Source: Mycobacterium gordonae
Lineage (GTDB): Bacteria > Actinomycetota > Actinomycetes > Mycobacteriales > Mycobacteriaceae
DNA: 50,373 nucleotides
Direction of reading: 5' to 3'
NCBI RefSeq assembly: GCF_001417955.2
Contig: NZ_LKTM01000307.1
Coordinates: 1 to 50,373 of the forward strand
This document shows, piece after piece, positions 1-8,328 of the stretch (the stretch's first letter is position 1; each line of letters begins with the position of its first letter). The position numbers and the translations under genes were made by a program. The notes beneath the pieces are model-generated. The model made no database searches. It saw nothing but the letters and a program-made list of their open reading frames with translations, and was not told where the DNA came from.

Positions 1-306
1 CTCCTGTCGCCGTGGCTGGACCTGACGCTTGGACGCGAGGTCGGCATGTGGTGGGGCGACAACCTTTCCGTTACCAACCCCATGGTTAGTCCGCTCTATG
101 GATCGCTTGCCGGACTGCCGCCAACGTATGTCTATTCGGGTGGGCTGGATGTCCTCGTGATCTCCGCTAATGCCCTCCAGCAGGCGGCCATTAGCCAGGG
201 TGCCCCGTTCAGCTTCCTCACTGCACCTTTCGAACACCACGACTGGGCTCTGGCGGATTGGCTGCGGTGGCCGCAGATCAACCGTGAACTCGGTATCGCG
301 GCCTGA
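1..306 (+). CDS. PE-family alpha/beta hydrolase, 3' end only
   Basis: The reading frame is open from the first base and ends at TGA 304-306, so only the C-terminal 101 residues are present. They match the ends of the two complete PE-hydrolases at 12277 and 23240: an LLSPWLDL block, SPLYGSLAGLPPTYVYSGGL leading to the Asp of the catalytic triad (GLDVLV), the His in HHDW, and the shared terminal INRELGIAA. The PE domain and the nucleophile Ser must lie left of the window. By analogy with the complete copies it is a secreted, HSL-like esterase or lipase. The internal ATG at 46 is not a real start. Confidence 0.9.
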   Translation, partial: LLSPWLDLTLGREVGMWWGDNLSVTNPMVSPLYGSLAGLPPTYVYSGGLDVLVISANALQQAAISQGAPFSFLTAPFEHHDWALADWLRWPQINRELGIAA

Positions 307-349
307 TCGCTGGTCACCGCGTCGGCGCACTACCGACGAACCGTCAGCC

Positions 350-1999
350 CTACAAAGTCTTCTGGTCGACCGAGGCTCCGCCCGTCGGTGCTCTGTTTCC
401 GCACGGCCGTTGTCGGCCTTGTGCCCAGCGGGCCCGGAGGGCGGATACGAACCGCAGTTGTCGGTCGTCGCGCCCGGGCGCCCACAGTCCGATCAGGACG
501 GCACTGACGGCCACGAACACAGCAAGCACCAATAGCGAGCTATTCATGGCGTCGATGAAGGCGACCTTGCTGAACTCGGCCAGGCGGTCACCCGCGGGCC
601 CTAGCCGCCGGGCAACTTCGAGGGCTTGCCCCACCGAAGTCGAGGCGGCGTCGCTGACCTGCTGGGGGAACCCGATCATCTTGGGAGCCAGCATCTTCGG
701 ATAGTTGGCGGCCAGCATAGACCCGGCCAGCGCGATGCCGAGCGCGGCGCCGATTTCCCGCGTGGCGTCGTTGACCGCCGACGCGACCCCCTGCTTGTCG
801 TCCGGAACAGTTGTCATGATGACCGACGTCGTCGGTGCGGTGCACAGGCCGATGCCGGTGCTCAGCACCAGCATGGGCCATGCGGCCCTCCAGTAGGTCG
901 AGCCCAGCTCTACTCCGAGCAGGCAGACCAACCCGAACGCGATCAGCATCAGTCCAGAGAAAACCACCGCGCGCAGCCCGAACCGGGGTAGGTACCAGAA
1001 GGACAGCAGTGACAGCACGAGCAGCGGTCCCATGATGGGAGTCAGTGCAAATGCGGTCTTGATGGGGCTGTAACCGAAGATCAGCTGCATGTACTGCATC
1101 AGCAGGAACATGTAGCCGAACATCGAAATGAAGAACACCGTGATGGTGGCAGCCCCGGTGGCGAACGCCGGAACCGCGAACAACCGCACGTCCAGTAGCG
1201 GATAACTCTGCCGCACCTCGACAAAGCCGAAAGCGATGCCCATGGCCAAACCGGCGCCGATGCTGCCGAGGACCAACGGGTGCGTCCATCCGCGCGCCGG
1301 CGCTTCGAGGATGCCGAAGACGAGTGCCGCCACCGCGCCGCCGATGACGAAGGCACCCCGCCAATCCAGGGGCCGGGCCTCGGATTGCTTCGAGCTCGCG
1401 ATCGTCAAAGTGAGGACGAACAAGGTCAACCCGCCGCCCGTGAAGGCCCAGAAAATGGAATGCCACGACCAGAAATGCAGCAGGGCCCCGGACCCGAGCA
1501 TCCCGACGACTGCGCCGGCCCCGGCAACCCCGGCCCAGATGCCGACTGCCTTGTTGCGCTGATCTTTTGGATGGGCCGCTGTGATCAACGACAGGGTGGC
1601 CGGCATGACCAGCGCCGCGCCCACTCCGGCAGTCGCCCGGGCGAGGATGACGATCGTGGGGTCAGACCAGACCGCCGGCACTACCGACGCAAAGCCGAAC
1701 ACGGCGAGCCCCACCAACATGGCGCCGCGGCGTCCGTAACGGTCGCCGAGTGCTCCCGCCGGTAATAACAGGCAGGCCAGCACGAGGGTGTAGCTGTCCA
1801 CGATCCAGGTGAGCTGAGTCTGGGTAGCCGACAGAGCGGTCGCCATGTCCGGAATGGCGGTGTTCAGCGCGACCATCGAGGACATCACCAACAACACACC
1901 GAGGGACGCCACGGTGAGTAGCCAGCTCCGTGCGCGCACCGACAAATCGGCGAGCGCAAAATCGTCTACTTGACTTGGCCGCGCCTGCGTATCGACCAC
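350..1999 (-). CDS. DHA2-type (14-TM) MFS drug/proton antiporter
   Basis: A 549-residue integral membrane protein of the EmrB/QacA type, expected to export hydrophobic compounds in exchange for protons. The first TM segment starts near residue 25. The loop-2/3 signature is visible as LPAGALGDRYGRRGAM, the DHA2-family motif A, and there are about 14 hydrophobic segments. The start is GTG 1999, preceded by a G-rich stretch (GGGGTGGGGC) that can serve as ribosome site. A perfect inverted repeat lies 50-72 bp upstream, so it is probably under a TetR-type repressor, but no regulator gene is adjacent. It ends against the PE-hydrolase fragment in convergent orientation. The substrate cannot be told from sequence. 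Confidence 0.9.
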   Translation of the reverse strand: MVDTQARPSQVDDFALADLSVRARSWLLTVASLGVLLVMSSMVALNTAIPDMATALSATQTQLTWIVDSYTLVLACLLLPAGALGDRYGRRGAMLVGLAVFGFASVVPAVWSDPTIVILARATAGVGAALVMPATLSLITAAHPKDQRNKAVGIWAGVAGAGAVVGMLGSGALLHFWSWHSIFWAFTGGGLTLFVLTLTIASSKQSEARPLDWRGAFVIGGAVAALVFGILEAPARGWTHPLVLGSIGAGLAMGIAFGFVEVRQSYPLLDVRLFAVPAFATGAATITVFFISMFGYMFLLMQYMQLIFGYSPIKTAFALTPIMGPLLVLSLLSFWYLPRFGLRAVVFSGLMLIAFGLVCLLGVELGSTYWRAAWPMLVLSTGIGLCTAPTTSVIMTTVPDDKQGVASAVNDATREIGAALGIALAGSMLAANYPKMLAPKMIGFPQQVSDAASTSVGQALEVARRLGPAGDRLAEFSKVAFIDAMNSSLLVLAVFVAVSAVLIGLWAPGRDDRQLRFVSALRARWAQGRQRPCGNRAPTGGASVDQKTL

Positions 2000-2048
2000 G
2001 CCCCACCCCCTCGGCGGATACGATCGAAATTTGAGACTCCCCGTCTAT

Positions 2049-2071
2049 GAACGAGACTAACAGTCTCGTTC
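2049..2071. promoter_or_regulatory. Perfect palindromic operator upstream of MFS exporter
   Basis: Arms GAACGAGACT and AGTCTCGTTC are exact reverse complements with a 3-nt spacer (AAC). The length and position, 50 bp upstream of the exporter start, are typical of a TetR-family operator. A related half-site (GAGACT) occurs at 2032-2037. The 2000-2219 gap holds no other feature apart from the FKBP start region. Confidence 0.6.
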
Positions 2072-2219
2072 GGCGGTGACCACCGCGAGCTTTCGCGGAT
2101 CACAATCAAGTCCTCAGTTCGACGAACGCGGCGAGACCGGTGATCCTGCTGAGGTTTACACCTGTCCTGAAACGACCCTTCGGCAGAACCACCGGCGACC
2201 ATCTGTAAGGGTGGTGAGC

Positions 2220-2594
2220 ATGACTGCACAGAAGCCCGAGATCGATTTCCCCGGCGGAGAGCCGCCTACCGACCTGGTCATCACCGATGTCGTCGAGGGC
2301 ACCGGCGCGGAGGCCACCTCCGGCAACACGGTCGTCGTGCACTACGTCGGCGTCGCGCACTCCACCGGCGAAGAGTTCGACGCTTCCTACAACCGCGGCG
2401 AGCCGTTGACGTTCCGGCTCGGCGTCGGCCAGGTCATCCAGGGTTGGGACCAGGGCGTGCAGGGCATGAAGGTCGGCGGCCGCCGGCAGCTGCTCATCCC
2501 AGCACACCTCGCGTACGGCGACCGTGGCGCCGGTGGTGTCATCAAGCCCGGCGAATCGCTGATCTTCGTGGTGGACCTGCTCGAGGTCCGGTAG
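2220..2594 (+). CDS. FKBP-type peptidyl-prolyl cis-trans isomerase
   Basis: A 124-residue single-domain FKBP, catalysing cis-trans isomerisation of X-Pro bonds. The core motifs are present: VVVHYVG near residue 40, the GEEFDASYNRGEP loop, VIQGWDQGVQGMKVGGRR with the active-site Trp, and the terminal LIFVVDLLEVR. There is no signal peptide, so it is predicted cytosolic. ATG 2220 is chosen because AAGGG lies about 9 nt upstream. The frame stays open to 2076 but the extension has no FKBP similarity. It is convergent with the steroid-reductase-like gene. The length is normal for the short bacterial FKBPs of actinobacteria. Confidence 0.92.
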   Translation: MTAQKPEIDFPGGEPPTDLVITDVVEGTGAEATSGNTVVVHYVGVAHSTGEEFDASYNRGEPLTFRLGVGQVIQGWDQGVQGMKVGGRRQLLIPAHLAYGDRGAGGVIKPGESLIFVVDLLEVR

Positions 2595-2622
2595 CGACGC
2601 ACCGGTCCCAGCCTCGACCTGA

Positions 2623-3414
2623 TCAGATCAGCCCGGGTATCAACGCTTTTCGCTCGGGCGGGTAGTCGGGAAACTTCTCCTGGTACCACTTGTGGGTGGC
2701 GAACGCCCGCGGGATCAGATTGCCCGCCGTGATCAGAAATATGATCACCCCGGCGAGCGACCAGGTCAGCAGGGAGAATCCGGCCCACGCGATCAGCTCG
2801 CCCAGATATGCCGGGCTGGTGACGAACCGGAACCCCCCGCCGTACGGGATCTTGTACTCGGTTGCGCCCGGGTTCGCCTTGTCGCGCAGGTTACGCACGA
2901 TCGACTCCGACCGGACCAGCAGGACGAATCCGCCGAGGTACACAACCAGCCCGATGAGAAACCGCGGATCGGACAACCAGCCGACGCCGTACTGGTGCTT
3001 GTAGTCGTGGCTGAAGAACGCGCCGTTGAGGTAGCCGTGCATCGTGGTGATCACCATTCCGAAGGCGAGCACGACGATGTTGAAGCTGCCGCGTTTGCCC
3101 GGCACCTGTCTGATCGACAACGGGAAGAACCAGCCGCGGTTGCCGTAGTGCATGAGCCAGATGGCCGCGAGTACGAGCGGCGTCGTGTCGAATCGGTGTG
3201 GCCCGGTGAGATAGAAGACCGCGAACACCACGGTGGCGGGTATCTCCATCAGCCACCAGCCGAGCTTCGGATTGAGATTCACCCCGCGTGCCGTTGCGCC
3301 GAATCGGCCATAAGGACTCTGCTGGAACAATCCGCCGATGATCACCAACGCCGCGATGACCAGACCTATCGTCACCACGGTGTCGTAAGTGGTGTTGCCG
3401 GTGTACCAGTTCAT
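2623..3414 (-). CDS. 3-oxo-5-alpha-steroid 4-dehydrogenase-like membrane protein
   Basis: A 263-residue polytopic membrane protein of the steroid 5-alpha-reductase C-terminal family, which uses NADPH to reduce an enone. About six TM helices are visible. The C-terminal signature is clear: YKIPYGGGFRFVTSPAYLGELIAWAGF followed by the charged tail HKWYQEKFPDYPPERKALIPGL, which resembles the NADPH-binding end of eukaryotic SRD5A proteins. Start ATG 3414 (MNWYTG) is preferred because GGGAG lies 5-6 nt upstream; an ATG at 3438 lacks this. The family link to steroid or polyprenol substrates is known; the actual substrate here is inferred only. Confidence 0.85.
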   Translation of the reverse strand: MNWYTGNTTYDTVVTIGLVIAALVIIGGLFQQSPYGRFGATARGVNLNPKLGWWLMEIPATVVFAVFYLTGPHRFDTTPLVLAAIWLMHYGNRGWFFPLSIRQVPGKRGSFNIVVLAFGMVITTMHGYLNGAFFSHDYKHQYGVGWLSDPRFLIGLVVYLGGFVLLVRSESIVRNLRDKANPGATEYKIPYGGGFRFVTSPAYLGELIAWAGFSLLTWSLAGVIIFLITAGNLIPRAFATHKWYQEKFPDYPPERKALIPGLI

Positions 3415-3532
3415 CAAGCTCCCTTCGAGAGCCGACATCGTCGAGCATGTCGAGCAAGCGCCTGCCGCAGTAGAACAACTTCTATCAGTACGCGATCAGC
3501 AGGGCCTGCGAGGGACTGTCAGCGTCCGCGGC

Positions 3533-3844
3533 CTACGAGCAGAAGTCGCATGAATCCTCTTTGACGGGAGGCGGATTGGGTCCGTCCCATACATCACTCG
3601 GCAGCCGACCCTGGTAGGGGACGTTGCCGGCCGAGTTCCGCACCCAGTACCAGGTGTGGCAGACATTCATGTCCCATCCGTAGGCCACTCCCGGGCCGGA
3701 CGACATGTCGTAGCGGGAGTACACCATCGAGTCACCTGGACACCAGGTGTGCGGTGGTAGGGGTCCCGCCTGCGCCGGAGCTGCCAGCCCTAATCCACAG
3801 CCGGTCAACACAGCGGATGCGAGTGCCGCGATTCGTCGGGCCAT
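3533..3844 (-). CDS. Small secreted protein, unknown function
   Basis: A 103-residue protein with a clear Sec signal peptide: MARRIAALASAVLTGCGLGL then AAPAQA with cleavage after AQA. The mature part is rich in Pro, Trp, Tyr and Cys, with four Cys (TWCPGD, NVCHTW and CDFCS at the end), suggesting two disulfides. The ATG at 3844 is chosen because the signal peptide begins there; the frame is open to 3949 without plausible N-terminal sequence. It is divergent from the small gene at 3982. No family with a known function is recognised; similar short Cys-containing exported proteins are common in mycobacteria. Confidence 0.7.
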   Translation of the reverse strand: MARRIAALASAVLTGCGLGLAAPAQAGPLPPHTWCPGDSMVYSRYDMSSGPGVAYGWDMNVCHTWYWVRNSAGNVPYQGRLPSDVWDGPNPPPVKEDSCDFCS

Positions 3845-3981
3845 GTTCCGGTCTCTCTCGTGGTCGGTCACCACAGCGTGCGCCTGACGCCTTGCGGAAC
3901 TCTTGCGCGGGCGCGGCGGCGCTATGTTGGTCGTAACGTCGCACGACACCCGAAGGAGCCATCGGTGGCTGTGGAGTTCCG

Positions 3982-4191
3982 TTGAACGGAGACCGACCCA
4001 ACTGGGGCTGGGGGGACAAAGAGCCCGTGCCGATGTTCACCGAGGCCGAGATCCGATCGGCCTGCAAGGACTTCGGGCTGCAGGACATCGACACGGACAG
4101 CGTCATTGAACAACTCAATGAGAACCGTCAGACCGAGCGAGCCGCCGGGCGAGATCCAGGTGAAGGTGGACCGTCCGAGCTTCGCCGCTGA
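3982..4191 (+). CDS. Small acidic cytosolic protein, unknown
   Basis: A 69-residue hydrophilic protein with an N-terminal NWGWGD stretch, a helical middle (FTEAEIRSACKDFGLQDIDTDSVIEQLNE) and no membrane segment. The start is a TTG at 3982. An AAGGAG ribosome site sits at 3953-3958, too far for this TTG but well spaced for GTG 3965, which reads only six codons (MAVEFR) before a TGA that overlaps the TTG. That suggests either a tiny leader coupled to this gene or a mis-set start. No family recognised. Confidence 0.5.
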   Translation: MNGDRPNWGWGDKEPVPMFTEAEIRSACKDFGLQDIDTDSVIEQLNENRQTERAAGRDPGEGGPSELRR

Positions 4192-4237
4192 ACAGACATG
4201 AATTAACGCCTGCACGTATCGCCAGGGCCCGCGCTGG

Positions 4238-4252
4238 GTAATTGCTTATTAC
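4238..4252. repeat. Short AT-rich inverted repeat before DUF1206 gene
   Basis: GTAAT and ATTAC arms around a 5-nt loop, 33-47 bp upstream of the DUF1206 start in a 93-bp gap. It stands out as an AT-rich patch in GC-rich DNA and could be a regulator site or a weak hairpin. Nothing ties it to a specific regulator. Confidence 0.25.
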
Positions 4253-4284
4253 ACAGCGGTCCACTAGGCGAAGGCGAGTACGCG

Positions 4285-5121
4285 ATGAGCAGAGCTACGG
4301 TCAGTGCACAAAGCCATGCGGGAGACGTCAGATCCAAAGTGGCGCGGGTAGGCCTGATCGGCAAGGGATCGCTGTACGTGCTCCTGGGTTTCCTGGCGAT
4401 CAAGGTCGCAATGGGTGACAGCTCCGCGGCCGGTGCCAGTAAGACCGGGGCGATCCAGACGGTCGCGCAGGCACCGTTCGGCAAGTTCCTGCTGATCGCC
4501 TTGACAGTGGCTTTGATCGCACTGGTGGTATGGAAATTCAGCCAGGCCGTCTCCGGTGACCCGATCGAAGGGTCCGACGGCAGCGATCGGGCCAAGTACG
4601 CGGGCAAGGGCATTCTCTACAGCGGCGCGGCGCTGGCGTCGCTGTCTATTCTCATCGCGAACTGGGGCGGTGATGCCGGCGCGGTCCCCGGTGGCGGTGG
4701 TGGTGGCGAGGGCCAGCAGCATGCCGCCGGAGTGGTCATGAGTCTGCCCGGCGGACGGTGGATCGTGCTGATCGTCGGCCTCGGCGCAATCGGCTTCGGT
4801 GGTTACGAGATCTATAAGCACACCATCAACTGCGGCTTCATGAAGCGCACCGGAACGCTGAGCCGGGACAAGCGGAAGGTCATCGAAACGCTGGGCCGCG
4901 CGGGCTACTTGGGAAGCGGCCTGGTGGCCATCGGTGTCGGCTTCTTCTTCGTCGTCGCAGGCCTGACTTTCGACCCGGAGAACGCCAAGGGATTGTCCGG
5001 GCTATTGGCCGAACTCGCCGGCCAGAGCTGGGGACAGGTGGTTCTCTGGCTGATCGCCGTCGGCCTGTTTGCTTACGGTCTGTTCTCGTTCGCCGAGGCG
5101 CGCTACCGCCCCGCCACTTAG
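4285..5121 (+). CDS. DUF1206 family membrane protein
   Basis: A 278-residue protein with about six TM helices arranged as three two-helix repeats. Each repeat starts with a related block: ARVGLIGKGSLYVLLGFLAI, YAGKGILYSGAALASLSILIA, GRAGYLGSGLVAIGVGFFFV. This triplicated pattern is the hallmark of DUF1206, whose function is unknown. A Gly-rich loop (GGGGGGEG) lies near residue 138. ATG 4285 follows GAAGGCGAG. The CYP102 gene starts 46 nt downstream on the same strand, so co-transcription is possible, although the P450 gene also has its own -10-like box. Confidence 0.9.
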   Translation: MSRATVSAQSHAGDVRSKVARVGLIGKGSLYVLLGFLAIKVAMGDSSAAGASKTGAIQTVAQAPFGKFLLIALTVALIALVVWKFSQAVSGDPIEGSDGSDRAKYAGKGILYSGAALASLSILIANWGGDAGAVPGGGGGGEGQQHAAGVVMSLPGGRWIVLIVGLGAIGFGGYEIYKHTINCGFMKRTGTLSRDKRKVIETLGRAGYLGSGLVAIGVGFFFVVAGLTFDPENAKGLSGLLAELAGQSWGQVVLWLIAVGLFAYGLFSFAEARYRPAT

Positions 5122-5154
5122 CGCGGATTGCAGACAAGCCTCCGCGCCGAAACC

Positions 5155-5160
5155 TATGCT
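5155..5160 (+). promoter_or_regulatory. -10-like box for leaderless CYP102 transcript
   Basis: TATGCT matches the mycobacterial TANNNT -10 consensus and lies 6 nt before ATG 5167, the spacing expected when transcription starts at the first codon. There is no ribosome site before that ATG, which fits a leaderless mRNA. Inference from spacing only. Confidence 0.4.
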
Positions 5161-5166
5161 GCGCGG

Positions 5167-8100
5167 ATGAACGAGTTTCGCGCGTCGGCACCGCCGGACC
5201 TACCGGGCGTCCCCTCGGTCGAAGGACCCCTGCCCGGGCCCGATCAGTTGGTCGGGCGCCCCCGCGCGTTGCCGGTGGACTTACTCGGTGAATTGCACGG
5301 TCCGCTGTTCTACTCGGACTTCAACGGCGGCATCAGGAAGCTCTACGCGTGCTCGCTGGAGCTGGTCACCGAGCTTTGCGATGAGAGCCGCTTTGCCAAG
5401 AACCTCACCGCAACCCTCGCCCGCGTCAGACCGTTGGCCGGCGACGGCCTGTTCACGGCCTACCACGGCGAACCGAACTGGCAGCGAGCCCACGACGTCC
5501 TGCTACCGGGTTTCAGTTACGCGGGCTTGCGGCGGTATCACGAGGCGATGCTCGACATCAACTGCAAACTGATTGACCGCTGGGACGCCAGTGTCGGGGT
5601 TGGGCCGGTGGATGTTTCGAACGACTTGCAGAAGCTGGCCATGGACACCGTGGCGCTCGCCGGATTCGGTTCGCGATTCGATTCTTTCGAATGTCCAGGG
5701 CTGGCGCCGATTCCACAGAGCTTCACGACGGCCATCGGGGAGCTGGGATCGGGAGCGACCACGCCAGTCTTCAACAAAGAACTGGCCACTTTGCACACAT
5801 TCATGGACGGACTCATAGCGGAGCACCAATCCGGTGCCAGTGCATCCGAGGACCTGTTGGCGCTGATGCTGCAACAGGATTCGAGCGGCAAACCGGTGCT
5901 GGACACCGAGAACATCCGCAATCAGATCATGACCTTCCTGATCGCCGGCCAGCTCACCACGTCGGAGTTGATGCCCAACACGCTGTACAACATCATCAAC
6001 GATCCGGCCGTGCTGCACCGCGTCCAAGCCGAAGTGGACACCGTCTTCGGAACGGACGACGACTACCTCCCCGGTTACGACGACATCGGCAAGCTGACGT
6101 ATCTGCGCCAGGCCATCGAGGAAACCCTGCGGCTGTCCCCGCCGGTGCTGCAGTTCGACCGAATGGCATTGGAAGACACCGTGATCGGCGGCAAGTATCC
6201 GATCAAGCGCGGTGAGGCGGTCACGGTGCTCACCGGCGCATTGCACCGCCAGCCGGGTTGGGGTGACAACGTCGAGCTCTTCGATCCGGACCGCTTCGCT
6301 CCCGAACGCTCGGCATCGCGGCCGACTGCGTTGTTCAAACCATTCGGAACCGGGGCACGATCCTGCATCGGCCGGCAGTTCGCGCTGCACGAGGCGGCCA
6401 TGGCACTGGCCCGGCTCATCCATCGCTACCGCCTCATCGACGCCTATCACTATGTGCCGCAGTGGGAGACGCCGAACAGCCGCCGACCGGTCGGGTTCCG
6501 GCTCGATGTCCGCCGGCGCACCCCGCAGGACCGCAAAGCCGATGTACCGGGCCGCGAAGCCGCTACCGCACAGAGCGCGGCGCAGCGCCCGACGGCGATC
6601 ACGGCCGGCACCAGGCTGGCCGTCCTGCACGGCTCCAACCTCGGCACGTGCCGCGCTCTGGCCCGTCAATTCGCGGACGATGCAACGTCTTTGGGCTGCG
6701 TAGCGACGGTGGCGCCGCTCGACGACGCGGTCGGCGGTTTCCCCGATGCCGAGGCCATCCTGATCATCGCCTCCTCCTACAACGGACAACCAACCGACGA
6801 TGCGCGCGCCTTTCTCACCTGGCTGCTCGACGCCGACACCACGTTGAATCCGGCACCCAACGTCGCGGTTCTCGGTGTGGGTGACCACAACTGGGCCGAC
6901 ACCTATCAGGTGGTCCCGCAACGCATCGACGAGCGCCTCGGCGAACTGCAAGCCAATCGATTGGTTCCGCGGGCGGCGGCCGACACCTCGGGGGACATCG
7001 TCGGCACGATCGAGGAGTTCGCCGCCGCGCTGTGGTCGTCCCTGACCGAGCGTTTCGGTGACCCCGACGCCGCGCCGCTGACTGATGCTGCCGAACCGCT
7101 CTACGAGTTGCGCCGAATCGTCGGCCCCGTGACGGCGGCGATGGACGCACGGTCGTCGGTGATCCCGATGACCGTCGTCGAAAGAACCGAACTGGTCAGC
7201 CCCGGGTTGGGACAAGCCAAAACCAATATCCGCGTGGAACTTCCGGACGGCGTCGACTACCAGACGGGCGACCACCTCACGGTGATGGCCGACAACCCGC
7301 CCGAGGTTGTCGACAGGGTGCTGACCCAACTCGACCTTGACCCCGGACTGCGGCTGGCGATCAACCCCCGGCGCAGCTCCAGACGGCTCATCGCGCTGGA
7401 CCGAGAGGTCAGCGTCCGAGAACTGCTCACGCACTTCGTCGAATTGCAGAAACCGGTGACCAGCAGTCAACTACGCAAGCTTGCGGCAGCCAACACCAGT
7501 CCTGCCGAAAGTCAGCGGCTCACCGAACTCGCCGACGATCCAGAAGGCTGCCCGCTCAGCGTGATGGAATGCCTCGACGAATTCCCCGCCTGCGCTCTCA
7601 CCGGTGCCGAACTCCTCGAACTGCTCGACCCCATGGTTCCCAGGCATTATTCGATCGCGTCGTCGTCACTGTTGTCACCACGCACAGTGGGACTGATCGT
7701 CAGCGTCCTGGACGCACCGGCCCGCTCCGGGCACGGCCTGTTCAAAGGTGTCGCGTCCAACTACCTCGCGACCGTCCAGCCCGGACAGCTGATCCGGGCG
7801 CGCGTGGACCCGGCCCGGCAGGCGTTCCGGGCCGGTGCCGATCCGGCCAGGAACGTGATTCTGGTCAGCGCCGGTACCGGCGTCGCGCCTTTCTGCGGTT
7901 TCCTCGGTGATCGGCTGGCCGCAAAGAACGCCGGAACGCCGGTGGAGCCCGCGTTGTGCTTCTTCGGCGTACGTGACCCGGAGGTCGATTACATCTTCCG
8001 AGACCAGTTCGAGCAGGCCGAGGGACTCGGCATCGTCCAGATGCGGCCGGCGTTTTCCCGGGCACCGCAGGACGGGGTTCGCTACGTGCAGGACCGCATC

Positions 8101-8319
8101 GCCGCGGACGCCGACGACGTCTGGAACCTCTTGGGTGACCCGGGCAAGGACGCCCACGTCTACGTGTGCGGCGACGGCGCGCGGATGGCGCCGGCGGTGC
8201 GCGGGTCCTTCCTCGACATCTATCGGGCACGGACGGGTGCTGATGAGGGTCAGGCCCGCGACTGGTTGAACAGTCTCATCGAAACGGACCACTACGTCGA
8301 GGACGTGTGGGCAGGGTGA
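5167..8319 (+). CDS. CYP102-family self-sufficient P450:NADPH-P450 reductase
   Basis: A 1050-residue fusion, the same length as Bacillus megaterium P450-BM3, expected to hydroxylate fatty acids using NADPH with no separate redox partner. Heme domain (about 1-455): ExxR in AIEETLRLSPP and heme ligand Cys400 in FGTGARSCIG. FMN domain (from about 485): LAVLHGSNLGT and ASYNGQP. FAD/NADPH domain: RHYS at 826-829, GTGVAPFCGF, YVCGDGARMAP and the terminal DVWAG. ATG 5167 is chosen over TTG 5128 because it gives the BM3 length. An oddity is the I-helix, which reads AGQLTTS where BM3 has AGHETTS, so the conserved acidic residue is Leu263. The family is certain; the substrate is not. Confidence 0.95.
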   Translation: MNEFRASAPPDLPGVPSVEGPLPGPDQLVGRPRALPVDLLGELHGPLFYSDFNGGIRKLYACSLELVTELCDESRFAKNLTATLARVRPLAGDGLFTAYHGEPNWQRAHDVLLPGFSYAGLRRYHEAMLDINCKLIDRWDASVGVGPVDVSNDLQKLAMDTVALAGFGSRFDSFECPGLAPIPQSFTTAIGELGSGATTPVFNKELATLHTFMDGLIAEHQSGASASEDLLALMLQQDSSGKPVLDTENIRNQIMTFLIAGQLTTSELMPNTLYNIINDPAVLHRVQAEVDTVFGTDDDYLPGYDDIGKLTYLRQAIEETLRLSPPVLQFDRMALEDTVIGGKYPIKRGEAVTVLTGALHRQPGWGDNVELFDPDRFAPERSASRPTALFKPFGTGARSCIGRQFALHEAAMALARLIHRYRLIDAYHYVPQWETPNSRRPVGFRLDVRRRTPQDRKADVPGREAATAQSAAQRPTAITAGTRLAVLHGSNLGTCRALARQFADDATSLGCVATVAPLDDAVGGFPDAEAILIIASSYNGQPTDDARAFLTWLLDADTTLNPAPNVAVLGVGDHNWADTYQVVPQRIDERLGELQANRLVPRAAADTSGDIVGTIEEFAAALWSSLTERFGDPDAAPLTDAAEPLYELRRIVGPVTAAMDARSSVIPMTVVERTELVSPGLGQAKTNIRVELPDGVDYQTGDHLTVMADNPPEVVDRVLTQLDLDPGLRLAINPRRSSRRLIALDREVSVRELLTHFVELQKPVTSSQLRKLAAANTSPAESQRLTELADDPEGCPLSVMECLDEFPACALTGAELLELLDPMVPRHYSIASSSLLSPRTVGLIVSVLDAPARSGHGLFKGVASNYLATVQPGQLIRARVDPARQAFRAGADPARNVILVSAGTGVAPFCGFLGDRLAAKNAGTPVEPALCFFGVRDPEVDYIFRDQFEQAEGLGIVQMRPAFSRAPQDGVRYVQDRIAADADDVWNLLGDPGKDAHVYVCGDGARMAPAVRGSFLDIYRARTGADEGQARDWLNSLIETDHYVEDVWAG

Positions 8320-8328
8320 CTGGCATCC

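Noticed and set aside
5503..7470. 655-codon open frame on the minus strand inside CYP102
   Set aside because: It is antisense to a clearly conserved P450-reductase; long antisense frames are expected in high-GC codon usage and its protein has no recognisable motif.
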